A stretch of DNA of 64,000 nt from UBA1351 sp965140555. Lineage in GTDB: Bacteria > Bacillota > Clostridia > Lachnospirales > Vallitaleaceae. Location of the stretch: NCBI GenBank assembly GCA_965140555.1, contig OZ223259.1, positions 186,001-250,000 of the forward strand, written 5' to 3'. The first letter of the stretch is position 1. The number at the start of each line of letters is the position of its first letter. Under the pieces are notes generated by a model. It searched no databases. It was not told the origin of the DNA and saw only the letters and a list, made by a program, of their open reading frames with translations. Below are positions 27,911 to 37,471 of the stretch, piece by piece. Made by a program: the position numbers and the translations under genes.

Positions 27911-29335
27911 CTATTCCAAGTTCTCTCCATTAGAGGCAATCACTTGCTTATACCAATAAAAGGACTTCTTAGGCGTACGTTCTAATGTTCCGTTACCCGC
28001 ATCATCTTTATCCACGTAGATATAGCCATATCTTTTTTTCATTTGTCCCGTTGATGCACTGACAAGGTCAATACAGCCCCATGACGTATATCCCATAACA
28101 TCCACACCATCTTCTGATATGGCATCGCCCATTGCCTTTATATGTTCTCTCAAGTAGTCGATACGATAATCATCTTCCACATAGCCGTTTTCATCCGGTG
28201 TGTCGACTGCTCCTAGCCCATTTTCCACTATAAACAACGGAATTTGATAGCGATCATAGAGCATATTCAATGTAATACGCAGACCGAGAGGGTCAATTTG
28301 CCATCCCCACTGGGATTCCTCTAGATATGGATTCTTCACCGTTGCAAATACATTGCCGCTTGTCGTATCAATAGCCGCATCTGCACTTGCACATCGGGAT
28401 GAATAATACGAGAATGAAAGAAAATCAACGGTATTCTTTTTCAACACCTCTTTATCCTCTTCAGTCATAACGACCATTATATTCTCTTTTTCAAAAAGCT
28501 TCAAGGCATACGCCGGATAATAGCCTCGCACCTGAACATCTGTAAAGAAGAAATTCTCTCGATCTTTATTCAAGGATTTCCACACATCTTGGGGGGCACA
28601 GGTATAAGCATAAGTTGATCCTGCCGCAAGCATGCATCCAATCTTATTGTTCGGATCTATTTCATGCGCAATCTTGGTCACCGTTGCTGATGCTACCAAT
28701 TCATGGTGCGCCGCCTGATACTTTGATGACCACTCATCTTCACCCTTTTCAAATAACAGTCCTGCACCCAAAAACGGTAAATGCAGAATCATATTTATCT
28801 CATTAAACGTAATCCAGTGGGTTACTTTTCCTTTATATCTTTCAAATAATGTTATTGCAAAACGTGTAAAAAACTCAATCATTTTTCGGTTCTTCCAACC
28901 ACCATATTCCTTGACCAAATGCATCGGACAGTCAAAATGGCAGATGGTAACGAGTGGTTCAATACCATATTTATGGCATTCATCAAAAAGACTGTCATAG
29001 AAAGCAAGACCTGCTTCATTCGGCTCTTGTTCATCACCTTTAGGGAAGATGCGACTCCATGCAATGGATAATCGGTAGGTTTTAAATCCCATTTCTCCGA
29101 ACAACGCAATATCCTCTTTATAGTGATGGTACATATCAATGCCTTCCATCGCCGGAAAGTTATGCGCATCATCCGGTTCAAGCATCGCTACTTTTCCCAT
29201 ACATATAGGGAATCTATCTTCGCCTGACGGACACACATCAACGTTTGCTAATCCACGTCCATCTTCATTGTAGGCGCCTTCACATTGGTTGGCAGCTGTT
29301 GCTCCGCCCCACATAAAATTATCTGGAAATCTCAT
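27911..29335 (-). CDS. bglA: 6-phospho-beta-glucosidase, glycoside hydrolase family 1
   Basis: A 474-residue cytoplasmic TIM-barrel enzyme. Acid/base Glu in ITFNEIN and nucleophile Glu in FIVENGLG are present. The loop SASTGQMKKRYGYIYVD carries the Ser-Lys-Tyr set that binds the 6-phosphate in BglA/AscB enzymes, so phosphorylated cellobiose-type sugars from a PTS are the likely substrates. No PTS gene is nearby. The start at 29335 follows GAGGT and opens with the conserved MRFPDNFMWGGATAANQ; the open frame extends 80 codons further, but that stretch holds the promoter and a hairpin leader. The leader may respond to sugar supply. Confidence 0.93.
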   Translation of the reverse strand: MRFPDNFMWGGATAANQCEGAYNEDGRGLANVDVCPSGEDRFPICMGKVAMLEPDDAHNFPAMEGIDMYHHYKEDIALFGEMGFKTYRLSIAWSRIFPKGDEQEPNEAGLAFYDSLFDECHKYGIEPLVTICHFDCPMHLVKEYGGWKNRKMIEFFTRFAITLFERYKGKVTHWITFNEINMILHLPFLGAGLLFEKGEDEWSSKYQAAHHELVASATVTKIAHEIDPNNKIGCMLAAGSTYAYTCAPQDVWKSLNKDRENFFFTDVQVRGYYPAYALKLFEKENIMVVMTEEDKEVLKKNTVDFLSFSYYSSRCASADAAIDTTSGNVFATVKNPYLEESQWGWQIDPLGLRITLNMLYDRYQIPLFIVENGLGAVDTPDENGYVEDDYRIDYLREHIKAMGDAISEDGVDVMGYTSWGCIDLVSASTGQMKKRYGYIYVDKDDAGNGTLERTPKKSFYWYKQVIASNGENLE

Positions 29336-29374
29336 ATTATACCTCACATTCTTACTTTCTATAGCATTTAAACA

Positions 29375-29421
29375 GACCTTACATTCTGTAAGGTCCCTCA
29401 TTAGGTCCTGCGTTCCTAATG
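29375..29421 (-). promoter_or_regulatory. Structured leader of the GH1 gene with two hairpins
   Basis: In the transcribed leader, CATTAGG...CCTAATG (29421-29399, 7-bp stem) is followed by GACCTTACA-gaa-TGTAAGGTC (29395-29375, perfect 9-bp stem), then TGTTTAAAT. The 3' arm of the first hairpin contains GACCT, which could instead pair with AGGTC of the second, so the two folds may be exclusive. This looks like an attenuator or protein-binding leader. It does not match the RAT sequence of LicT/BglG as I know it. Confidence 0.55.
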
Positions 29422-29438
29422 TATGCGTTACGTCACCC

Positions 29439-29468
29439 ATTATACTATTATCTCCTTCGATAATGCAA
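29439..29468 (-). promoter_or_regulatory. Promoter of the GH1 gene
   Basis: Minus strand -35 TTGCAT (29468-29463), 18-bp spacer, -10 TATAAT (29444-29439). Transcription would start near 29432, giving a leader of about 97 bases before the preferred ATG. Confidence 0.65.
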
Positions 29469-29510
29469 ACCCAAATATTGAAACCATAGGTTTTACATCG
29501 TTTTATACCC

Positions 29511-30560
29511 TTACTTACTCTTAGGCATAAAAACATAAAAGCTTGAGCCCTTATTTTTTTCTGATTCCACTGCAATATAGCCCCCTTGCTTCATGACAAT
29601 CTCCCTTGAAAGATTCAGACCAATACCCACACCATCACTAATGCCGCCGTTGTCTTCTCTGTAAAAACGTTTAAATACATTGGTTAGATTTTCTTTATGA
29701 ATCCCTATTCCGTTATCTTTTATGCCGATTCGCGTATAGGCCTGCATTTCATCTGCTGTAATATCAATACGACCGCCTTTATGTGTATATTTTATGGCAT
29801 TATCCAGAATATTAAATAAAGCTTCTGATGTCCATTTGATATCACCATAGATAGTACTTGTCATGCCTTCATGAACTTTTATCGTAATCGCCTTCTTCTG
29901 AGCACTTAATAGGCTATTTTCCAGCGCATTCATTATACACGCTTGCACCGTCGTAGGCACACTGTTTAAAGCGATAATCCCTGATTCAAACTCGGATATC
30001 TTCAACATAGACTGTATTAAAAATTCCAGTTTGTCTATTTGTGACTGTACTATAATTGCCATTTTCTTCTCTTCTTGATTTTCCGGCAATTGCTCCGTGA
30101 GCATTTCATGATACATTTTAATGTTTGTCATAGGTGTTTTTACTTGATGCGCAATATCCGATATGAGACTTTCAATTTCTTCCTTTTCACTCTCTAATAT
30201 ATCTTTCTTGTTCGTATAGAGGTTATTGATCTTCCAAATTTTATGTGCCAATTTAGAGGATAGATCATCGTAATAGACCAATTCTTCTTCGTTTATCGTT
30301 TTTTCATCCATCATTCGACCTAAAAGTTTATCGATATAACCGACACATCGAACTAACTCATATCGTATTCCTGTTAAAAACACTATCGTAACGATTAGAT
30401 ACGTAAGCCCGACAATCCAGCTATCCACGTCAAACCATGCAAAGAAAACCGCTAAAAGAACAAAACAACTTCCGAACAGACTATAGAGCTTCTTGAACCT
30501 TGCCTTATATGTATTCCTGCAATCCTTTCTACTCTTCAATCCATGTATACCCCATTCCAT
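29511..30560 (-). CDS. Sensor histidine kinase with short sensor (intramembrane-sensing type)
   Basis: A 349-residue kinase. Two membrane helices close together near the N-terminus (about 28-70) leave almost no extracellular sensor, as in BceS-like kinases that read the state of a partner ABC transporter. The phosphorylation site is in SDIAHQVKTPMTNI (about 137), and the ATPase domain has NILDNAIKYTHKGG, DNGIGI and GVGIGLNLSREIV. Its start overlaps the end of the response regulator by 32 bases; no clear ribosome-binding site is seen, so coupling is likely. It is the last gene of the ATPase-permease-regulator-kinase unit. Confidence 0.92.
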   Translation of the reverse strand: MEWGIHGLKSRKDCRNTYKARFKKLYSLFGSCFVLLAVFFAWFDVDSWIVGLTYLIVTIVFLTGIRYELVRCVGYIDKLLGRMMDEKTINEEELVYYDDLSSKLAHKIWKINNLYTNKKDILESEKEEIESLISDIAHQVKTPMTNIKMYHEMLTEQLPENQEEKKMAIIVQSQIDKLEFLIQSMLKISEFESGIIALNSVPTTVQACIMNALENSLLSAQKKAITIKVHEGMTSTIYGDIKWTSEALFNILDNAIKYTHKGGRIDITADEMQAYTRIGIKDNGIGIHKENLTNVFKRFYREDNGGISDGVGIGLNLSREIVMKQGGYIAVESEKNKGSSFYVFMPKSK

Positions 30561-31197
30561 AAATTGTTTTTATAAACTTAGACGTTGGGTCTTCAATTTT
30601 ATGCCGTAATCGACTAATATAAACGGCTAGGGCATGCTCATCAATATAGCTTGCTTCTTGATCGTATAAGTAGTCAATAAACATGTCCTTCGTAATCACT
30701 TTATTTTTCATTTGTATAAAATACTCTAGCAGCCTATACTCTGTCGGCGTCAACATGAGTTTTTCACTTCCCTTAAAAACTTCATGTTTGCTAAATACAA
30801 CGTTTAAGTCCTTAAGCCTATAACAGTCGTTTGGTATTTTATTCGTACGTCTTAAAATGGCAGTTATCTTTTTCTTTAGAATATTTATGTTAAAGGGTTT
30901 TGTGATATAATCATCCGCACCTAAGTCATATCCTTTTAATACATCTTTTTCCATATCCCGTGCCGTCAAAAAGACAACAGGTACTCCCGGCACGATTTCT
31001 AATAAGGATTCAATAAGAGTAAAGCCACACCCATCCGGTAATTGAACATCTAGTATTATCAAATCATACACATTATCTTTCACCATGGTAAGTGCCTGTG
31101 CCATTGAAAAACCACCGTGTGTTTCAATTCCTTCACTATTTAAGCAATGCTGAATCCCTCTATTTAGAATTTCATCATCTTCAATAATCAATACCAT
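30529..31197 (-). CDS. OmpR-family response regulator
   Basis: A 222-residue regulator. Receiver domain: acidic pair EDDE, phospho-acceptor Asp50 in LIILDVQLPDG, Lys in YITKPFN. C-terminal winged helix: LTPTEYRLLEYFI and AVYISRLRHKIE, ending GMGYTWIEE. It overlaps the permease gene upstream by 10 bases and the kinase gene downstream. It probably activates the operon promoter before 34392, where an 18-bp dyad is found. Confidence 0.94.
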   Translation of the reverse strand: MVLIIEDDEILNRGIQHCLNSEGIETHGGFSMAQALTMVKDNVYDLIILDVQLPDGCGFTLIESLLEIVPGVPVVFLTARDMEKDVLKGYDLGADDYITKPFNINILKKKITAILRRTNKIPNDCYRLKDLNVVFSKHEVFKGSEKLMLTPTEYRLLEYFIQMKNKVITKDMFIDYLYDQEASYIDEHALAVYISRLRHKIEDPTSKFIKTIYGMGYTWIEE

Positions 31198-33737
31198 TGT
31201 TTCTCTCCTTGCCTCGTTTCCATACGTTCAATAAGTGGTACCCTGAATCTAGCCTTTAATAGGATGATCGGCATACAATAACTTATGCCCAAAAGAACAG
31301 CAAAAATTCCTATGACCAAGACCATGGGATACGAAAACTTTGCGTACTCCACGATACTCACAAAATACTTATAGCCAATACCTATTATCACATTTCCAAC
31401 TGTACTTACCATCAAGCTTGCCGCCCCGAGATAGAAGAACCCCTCCAATTGAACCATTTTAATCAACTGATTTCGGCTTACCCCTATACTCTCCATAATG
31501 GTAAACTCTTTTCTTCTTTCATTGACACTTGTAATAAGGACGTTGATGAAGTTCATTATACCAATAATGCCTAAGAGAAAAGCCAAGCTTCCACCCATTG
31601 TATATAATGTCAGCTTTGTCTCTTGCAATCCCTGTTTCTTGTCATAAGATGAAACCACAATAATATTTCTATTATTTGAATCCCCATTAATTATTTCTTT
31701 GATTACATGATTAACCGTCTTTTGAGGCGCATCCTTCTCCATGTTAATCCTTATATTCGTAATAATTCCGTCTTTAACAACACGGTTCATATATGCAGGT
31801 GATACAATCAAATGAGGCGCAACGGTTCTAGCAATTCCATAATTATTGAACGCTTCCGGTAACGTTCCACCAATTTTTATTACTTCCCTTTGTTCGGTTA
31901 TCTCCACCCCACTTTTGGACGCGTTATATTCTGCTATTTTATATGCCATTTCTTTTCCGATTTTATCGTCATTTATCTTTGGAATCAAACAAATATCACC
32001 CTTATCAAAAGCATCCCAGTCAATTTGAGGATTTTGTTTTCTTACAGACTCTTGTATTTCCATCCCTATAAGTTGACTATAAAACACCTGCGGATTTTTG
32101 TCAAAGTAGCTTGTCGCTACATGGTCTATACCTTTCATCTCTTCTCTAACATAATCTCCTAGAACTTTTTCATCAAATATAGGCGCAATTACTTGCTGGC
32201 GTATCATAGATAGCGTCCCTACTCCGTCAACATCACGCAACTGCTCTATCAATTTTTCCGAAAAAACCTGTTCCATTGCATCCCCATAGCCAAGTGCTGT
32301 GGTTTTGTTCTTGAGTTCAATATCCGATTCCATATTCTGTTCCACATAATTGTCTGAATTCATACCGGACACAAAAACAGTCACGAGTAATGTTATGATT
32401 ATTCCCAAGGTTAGCGATACAACAACTGAAATAAATCGCTTAAAATCTCTCAAAACGTTTTGATAAGCCATTCTAGCGACTGTCGGTTTGTGTCGTTTCT
32501 TTTTTTTCCTTGAATATAGTTTGCTCTCATAGTGCAAGGCATCCACGGGTTCAACCTTTCCGGCGATTGTTGCCGGTTTAAGAAGTGCCACATATAATGT
32601 CAAACCGGTAAATAGCAGGGTTCCCAAAAGAACCCAACTGCTTATATGAACAACGACGCCCCCTTGATATCCTAATAACACAGATATAGCTATCGGTACC
32701 ATTACTCTTGAGAATACGGCACCCAGAAGAACGCCGCTAACAGCACCTATACGATACACCCTACATCCTTGAAGTATAAGCATCCTTTTAATCTGCTTTT
32801 TTGACACGCCAATGGTCTTTAACTGACCATAATAGTATATCTCATTCATAACACTCATATTAAATATATTCGAAATAAACAAATAGCCACTTAACATAAT
32901 GCTCAACACAATCGTACCGAGAAGCAGCATTACATTTTTATAGATACCGCTCTTATAATCCGGATTCATACGAAGACTTTTCCCTTCCTTTAAATTCAAC
33001 CCGGACTCAATGGCTTCTAGACGGTCTTTTTCGATATTCGAAGTAAACGTCATATCTGCCAGTACGTTTATACCCGCTGTCCTGTCTTTAATTAGTTTCC
33101 CGAAGGAATCGGATACCAGTGCATAGACAACACTCCCATCCTTTACCACATTATCATATTCATCAAAATATCCGGATAAACGAAAGACTTTTTGCTGTCT
33201 TTCTCCTTCAATACTATACTCAAAGGCAAACTCCGTTCCTAATCGAGGTTCTTTAATACCCGCTTTTTTTAAATACCATAGCGGCAGCATTATGTCCTCT
33301 TCCTTAACCGGATAGCCTCCTACAACATTTTCAAGGACCGGCAAACGATGCTTCACCCATTCTTCCTGATCATAATATCTAAACCCATAATATAGTCCAA
33401 AATCATCCTCAACAGCCTTGACACTTCCTGCCTGAATCACATCTTGTCTTAGTCCTATTGATTTGACTTCCTCAATACTTCGTAAATACTCCAATTGTTC
33501 ATCTGTCACACCGTTGAGTGTTGCATTTCCTGTTGTCCCCAACACTTGCTGTTGTTGCAACATATATGATTCTATGTAGCTTGAACCCACTGAAAAGACA
33601 GACATAATCATAAAGGAGGTTAACAAAGTTGCTAGAATACTGATATAATTTCTTCGTCTATTTGACCGATAACTTTTCTTTGCCAGTTTAGCAACGAACT
33701 GAGTATTCGTATTGTGCAACATCTTCTCACCCCACAA
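31188..33737 (-). CDS. ABC transporter permease with two FtsX/MacB-like domains
   Basis: An 849-residue membrane protein. One N-terminal helix (about 32-55) precedes a large extracytoplasmic region, then a three-helix FtsX core (about 270-390), a second anchor helix near 435-460 with another extracytoplasmic domain, and a final FtsX core (about 725-830, with INVLITSVNERRKEFTIMESIG). This layout is typical of exporters linked to peptide-antibiotic sensing or release of cell-surface peptides. It overlaps the ATPase gene upstream by 11 bases and the regulator gene downstream. Substrate unknown; lantibiotic or bacitracin-type peptides are the usual suspects, by analogy only. Confidence 0.92.
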   Translation of the reverse strand: MWGEKMLHNTNTQFVAKLAKKSYRSNRRRNYISILATLLTSFMIMSVFSVGSSYIESYMLQQQQVLGTTGNATLNGVTDEQLEYLRSIEEVKSIGLRQDVIQAGSVKAVEDDFGLYYGFRYYDQEEWVKHRLPVLENVVGGYPVKEEDIMLPLWYLKKAGIKEPRLGTEFAFEYSIEGERQQKVFRLSGYFDEYDNVVKDGSVVYALVSDSFGKLIKDRTAGINVLADMTFTSNIEKDRLEAIESGLNLKEGKSLRMNPDYKSGIYKNVMLLLGTIVLSIMLSGYLFISNIFNMSVMNEIYYYGQLKTIGVSKKQIKRMLILQGCRVYRIGAVSGVLLGAVFSRVMVPIAISVLLGYQGGVVVHISSWVLLGTLLFTGLTLYVALLKPATIAGKVEPVDALHYESKLYSRKKKKRHKPTVARMAYQNVLRDFKRFISVVVSLTLGIIITLLVTVFVSGMNSDNYVEQNMESDIELKNKTTALGYGDAMEQVFSEKLIEQLRDVDGVGTLSMIRQQVIAPIFDEKVLGDYVREEMKGIDHVATSYFDKNPQVFYSQLIGMEIQESVRKQNPQIDWDAFDKGDICLIPKINDDKIGKEMAYKIAEYNASKSGVEITEQREVIKIGGTLPEAFNNYGIARTVAPHLIVSPAYMNRVVKDGIITNIRINMEKDAPQKTVNHVIKEIINGDSNNRNIIVVSSYDKKQGLQETKLTLYTMGGSLAFLLGIIGIMNFINVLITSVNERRKEFTIMESIGVSRNQLIKMVQLEGFFYLGAASLMVSTVGNVIIGIGYKYFVSIVEYAKFSYPMVLVIGIFAVLLGISYCMPIILLKARFRVPLIERMETRQGEKQWY

Positions 33738-34392
33738 TCATCCCATCTTCTAGTCGAATTATTCGGTCTGCCAATTGAGCTAGCAACTCATTGTGCGTTA
33801 TCATAACCACCGTTTGATTCTGCCTCTTACTTGTACGTCTCAACAGATTCATGACTTCAAGGGACGATTTGCTGTCAAGATTACCCGTCGGCTCATCTGC
33901 CAATACAATATCCGGCCTCGTCATCAGTGCTCTGGCTATAGCCACTCTTTGTTGTTGTCCCCCTGACATAGCATTGGGTAAACTGTCCAACTTATCTGCT
34001 ATCCCTAAATGGTCAACAAGTTCTTCCAAATACCCTTCGTTCACTTGATTACCATCTGCTTGAATAGGCAATATCATATTCTCGTAAGCTGTTAATATTG
34101 AAATCAGATTAAAATTTTGAAAGATAAAACCAATATTTCGTCTCCGGAAAATGAGTTTCTCATCCTCATCCATTGTTTCCAGTCGCTTTCCTGAAATAAG
34201 AATTTCTCCTTCTGAGGGTCTATCTAACCCCCCTATCATATTTAGAAGAGTTGTTTTCCCACTTCCCGAAAACCCAACGATAACAACAAATTCCCCCTTT
34301 TTTATCGTTAGACTTACGTCCTTTAAGGCAACGACTTCATTGTCCCCTGAACCATATGTTTTTCGAACATGTTTGAGCGTTACTACGTCCAA
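33727..34392 (-). CDS. ABC transporter ATP-binding protein, MacB/LolD/BceA type
   Basis: A 221-residue nucleotide-binding subunit. Walker A GFSGSGKTT, Q-loop FIFQNFNLI, signature SGGQQQRVAIARAL, Walker B IVLADEPTGNLD and the H-loop MITHNELLA are all intact. It energises the FtsX-type permease encoded directly downstream. First gene of the four-gene unit, preceded by GGAAGTGG and by a putative regulator-dependent promoter. Confidence 0.95.
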   Translation of the reverse strand: MDVVTLKHVRKTYGSGDNEVVALKDVSLTIKKGEFVVIVGFSGSGKTTLLNMIGGLDRPSEGEILISGKRLETMDEDEKLIFRRRNIGFIFQNFNLISILTAYENMILPIQADGNQVNEGYLEELVDHLGIADKLDSLPNAMSGGQQQRVAIARALMTRPDIVLADEPTGNLDSKSSLEVMNLLRRTSKRQNQTVVMITHNELLAQLADRIIRLEDGMIVG

Positions 34393-34511
34393 AATTCCAC
34401 TTCCTTTCCGGATATTTAATAGGGAGAAAAACTTTCTTCTCGATATAACGATGTTTCTCTATTCAATATAGCAAAAAAACGTTTCAATTCTATCACATAA
34501 TAGCATTCAAT

Positions 34512-34529
34512 TGTTACAATTTAGTAACA
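34512..34529. promoter_or_regulatory. Operator-like dyad upstream of the ABC-two-component operon
   Basis: TGTTAC and GTAACA half-sites, perfectly complementary, six bases apart, about 120 bases before the ATPase start. On the minus strand a TATATT with TGC in front lies downstream without a good -35, as expected for a promoter that needs an activator. The response regulator at 30529-31197 is the obvious candidate. Confidence 0.5.
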
Positions 34530-34543
34530 GTTGAACCTAAAGA

Positions 34544-34581
34544 AACACTTGGTCTGACAGGGATTGTCAAAACCAAGTGTT
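34544..34581 (-). terminator. Hairpin terminator after the GH67 gene
   Basis: AACACTTGGT and ACCAAGTGTT arms (10 bp) with an inner TGACA/TGTCA pairing; on the minus strand the stem is followed by TCTTTAGG, a weak U-tract. It lies about 30 bases past the GH67 stop. It may also insulate the next operon. Confidence 0.65.
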
Positions 34582-34608
34582 CTGTTTGGGACGATGAACT
34601 TGTCTCTA

Positions 34609-36585
34609 TTAATAAATAACTCTGCCTAGTGCATCGTCAACCATTGTTTTTCGATAAAAATAGGAGTTAACCTTATCACGCCATTCAATAGCATTTTCTA
34701 ACTGCATCGTCATGCGATGTAGCACACGTTCGTATTGTTTGCGAGGAACTTTTTCCTCCAATGCTTTCCAACGACTTATCATGGATTCCACCTCTTCTAC
34801 ACCTTCAAAATGGGTATCGTAGATATGTTGGATGACGGTTTTACCTGACGATAGCTCATGACTGTACGGTACTTTATGGAAGAACAACAACAACTCTTCG
34901 GGACATGTTTCAATATGTTCATATTGTTCTGCATTCTCTTTGAAGTATTGCGTTGCATAACCCGTTCCCTTTGAACTGCGGTCTATACCAATCGTCTTAT
35001 GAGTTGCCCGATGATAGGTTCCCCAACGGTCATATTCATAGCCATCCACATTGGGTCCGTAGTGGTTATTCGGATTAACCATCCATCCGATTCCAAGTGG
35101 TGAACTGTATTTTTCATAGGTTAATCGTGATATCATCAAAATCTCTAATACATCTTTTAATACCTGCGCATTCGCACCAAAGGTTTGAATAATCCATTCG
35201 GTACCAATATCTTCCGGTGTAAGATTTGTATTCCAAGCCAAACGCCCATATCCGTATAGATTTGCTGCCGCAAAATCATGTCCGGTCCAATTCTCATCAT
35301 TGCCTGTATTGGTTACGGTAGCCATACCGCAGAGGGTATTCTGATATGTTTTTCCTGAAACGATGTCCGATATTTTATCATCCTTATCTTTACAATAGGT
35401 ATGGAAGTCCAATATCTCTTTAAACATAGGAATCAAATAGCAGATATCTATTTGCTGGCCGGTATACTCTTGAGCAATTTGCACTTCCAGTATTTGATTC
35501 GTATGGGGCATAGCACCGATAAGGGGTGAAATCGGTTCCCTGATTTGGAAGTCCATAGGGCCATTTTTAATCTGAAGAACAACATTCTCTTCGAATTTTC
35601 CGTCAATATCAATAAAATTATCGTAAGAGGCTCGTGCCCGATCGGTCTTTAAGTCTCGCCAATCTTGTTGACAATTATATACAAAGCATCGCCAAACGAT
35701 AATTCCACCATGAGGTTTAATAGCTCGTGCCAGTACATTGGCTCCTTGTGCATGATCCCGTCCATACGCAAATGGCCCCGGTTCACCTTCTGAATCTGCT
35801 TTAACCAAAAAGCCTCCCAGATTCGGAATATTCGCATAAACCTCTTGCATTTTCTTATTCCACCAATTAATCACACCTTCATCTAACGGATCGGTGGTGT
35901 CAAGGCCTCCTATATTCATAGGAGACGCATAGTTAAGACTTAGAAACATGCGAATTCCATATTTTCTAAAGATTAGTGCTATTTCCGCTAGTTTTCCATA
36001 GTATCTGTCTGTTATTAATTCTTTGGCCGCACCTCGTACATTCACATTATTGATAACGACACTATTAATCCCTATAGATGCCATGAGCCTTGCATAGTCA
36101 ACGGTTCTTTCATTTATCATAACATTGTCGTCTTCGAAGAAAAATGAATTCCCGGAATAGCCTCTCTCTATAGAGCCATCTATATTATCCCAGTGATTAA
36201 TAAATCGTAGGGGATTTGACGGTATACTCTTCTTATCTATACCAGCAATATTCTTGTTGACTATTACCTCTCTAATGAAGGCAAACACACCATAGAGAAT
36301 GCCTTTTTCAGAGCCACCTGTAATTGTAACAACACCTTTTGCTTCAACTATGCTATAGCCTTCAGCGTGTAAGTCACCGTCTGAACAAATAATGAGTCCA
36401 TTTTCTATAGCACTATCTACTCGTTCCGGTTTTTGACCAAAACTTTTACTTGCCATTCTATCCAGTTCGTCTAAAGCAGATTCAACACACTCCCCATCTA
36501 CTTTAACCCATACTTTTGAAAAATATTTTTGAAGTTCTTTATTGTCTATTTTTTTATAATCAAGCCATGCCTGTTCCCATTTCAT
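34609..36585 (-). CDS. aguA: Alpha-glucuronidase, glycoside hydrolase family 67
   Basis: A 658-residue cytoplasmic enzyme that removes 4-O-methyl-glucuronic acid from the non-reducing end of aldouronic acids, the products of xylanase action on glucuronoxylan. The barrel signature FLVKADSEGEPGPFAYGR holds the proposed general acid, and QIKNGPMDFQIREP holds Glu350, which with an Asp near 322 matches the catalytic carboxylate pair of the family. Length fits GH67 and there is no signal peptide. It closes the unit of kinase, regulator, binding protein and two permeases, the classic aldouronate-utilisation arrangement. No xylanase or beta-xylosidase is within the window. Confidence 0.95.
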   Translation of the reverse strand: MKWEQAWLDYKKIDNKELQKYFSKVWVKVDGECVESALDELDRMASKSFGQKPERVDSAIENGLIICSDGDLHAEGYSIVEAKGVVTITGGSEKGILYGVFAFIREVIVNKNIAGIDKKSIPSNPLRFINHWDNIDGSIERGYSGNSFFFEDDNVMINERTVDYARLMASIGINSVVINNVNVRGAAKELITDRYYGKLAEIALIFRKYGIRMFLSLNYASPMNIGGLDTTDPLDEGVINWWNKKMQEVYANIPNLGGFLVKADSEGEPGPFAYGRDHAQGANVLARAIKPHGGIIVWRCFVYNCQQDWRDLKTDRARASYDNFIDIDGKFEENVVLQIKNGPMDFQIREPISPLIGAMPHTNQILEVQIAQEYTGQQIDICYLIPMFKEILDFHTYCKDKDDKISDIVSGKTYQNTLCGMATVTNTGNDENWTGHDFAAANLYGYGRLAWNTNLTPEDIGTEWIIQTFGANAQVLKDVLEILMISRLTYEKYSSPLGIGWMVNPNNHYGPNVDGYEYDRWGTYHRATHKTIGIDRSSKGTGYATQYFKENAEQYEHIETCPEELLLFFHKVPYSHELSSGKTVIQHIYDTHFEGVEEVESMISRWKALEEKVPRKQYERVLHRMTMQLENAIEWRDKVNSYFYRKTMVDDALGRVIY

Positions 36586-36613
36586 CTAATCAATCCTCCA
36601 ATAGTCATACCAT

Positions 36614-37450
36614 TTAACCTTTTAATCCTGAGGAAGCCACACCTTCTACAAAGTACTCTTGCGCCATAAAGTACAAGATCATCAACGGCAGTATCGCTAA
36701 TATGGACATGGCGAAAAGTGCTCCCCAGTTAACGGATGCTGCATTATCCAAGAATAATCTAAGACCTAATGACACTGTGAAATCCTGTACACCATTAATA
36801 TATATCAATTGATTCAAAAAATCGTCCCAAGACCACATGAACGAAAATAAACCAACACTAAACATAGCCGGTTTGCAATTCGGTAATAAGATATTCCAGA
36901 AAATTCTAAAATGTCCACATCCATCAACGATTGCTGCTTCATCTAATTGTTTGGGGATTCCTCGCATAAATTGTATCATCAAGTAGACGAAAAATGCGCC
37001 GGATGCCTGTGCAAAAAAGGCCGGAATAATGAGTGGTTTATAAGAACCTGTCCATCCTAATTGTGTAAACAACAAATATCGAGGTATTAAAAGAATTTGT
37101 CCCGGCAACATTAATGTTCCCATCAAAATAGCAAACCACAATTTCTTAAACTTAAAATCAATTCGTGCAAAAGGATACGCCGCCAGTGTTGAACTCATTA
37201 ATGTACCAATAACAATGGCAATAACTAATTTAAATGAGTTCAGAAAGAATGTCCCAAAGGTATATTGTGGAATGGCTGACCATCCAATCTTATAGTTATC
37301 AAATTTCCATTTACTCGGCAAAATACTTGTTGCTGAGAAAATCTCGTTATTATATTTAAAACTCCCAAGTAACAACCATATAAGTGGGTAACACATCACT
37401 AAGCAAAAAAGAATTAAAAATATATGTTTTAATGTATTGTTCTTCTTCAT
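36614..37450 (-). CDS. Aldouronate-type ABC transporter permease, MalG-like
   Basis: A 278-residue permease with about six membrane helices and the loop EAAIVDGCGHFRIFW. The C-terminus EYFVEGVASSGLKG is typical for the MalG-like half of CUT1 importers. It is encoded 21 bases after the partner permease and 28 bases before the GH67 gene. Predicted to import glucuronic-acid-bearing xylo-oligosaccharides, from its neighbourhood. Confidence 0.92.
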   Translation of the reverse strand: MKKNNTLKHIFLILFCLVMCYPLIWLLLGSFKYNNEIFSATSILPSKWKFDNYKIGWSAIPQYTFGTFFLNSFKLVIAIVIGTLMSSTLAAYPFARIDFKFKKLWFAILMGTLMLPGQILLIPRYLLFTQLGWTGSYKPLIIPAFFAQASGAFFVYLMIQFMRGIPKQLDEAAIVDGCGHFRIFWNILLPNCKPAMFSVGLFSFMWSWDDFLNQLIYINGVQDFTVSLGLRLFLDNAASVNWGALFAMSILAILPLMILYFMAQEYFVEGVASSGLKG

Positions 37451-37471
37451 TGTTCTTTCTCCTCCTTCTCA

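Noticed and set aside
29336..29575. N-terminal 80-codon extension of the GH1 frame
   Set aside because: The region contains a promoter and leader hairpins, and the family start with its own ribosome-binding site is at 29335.
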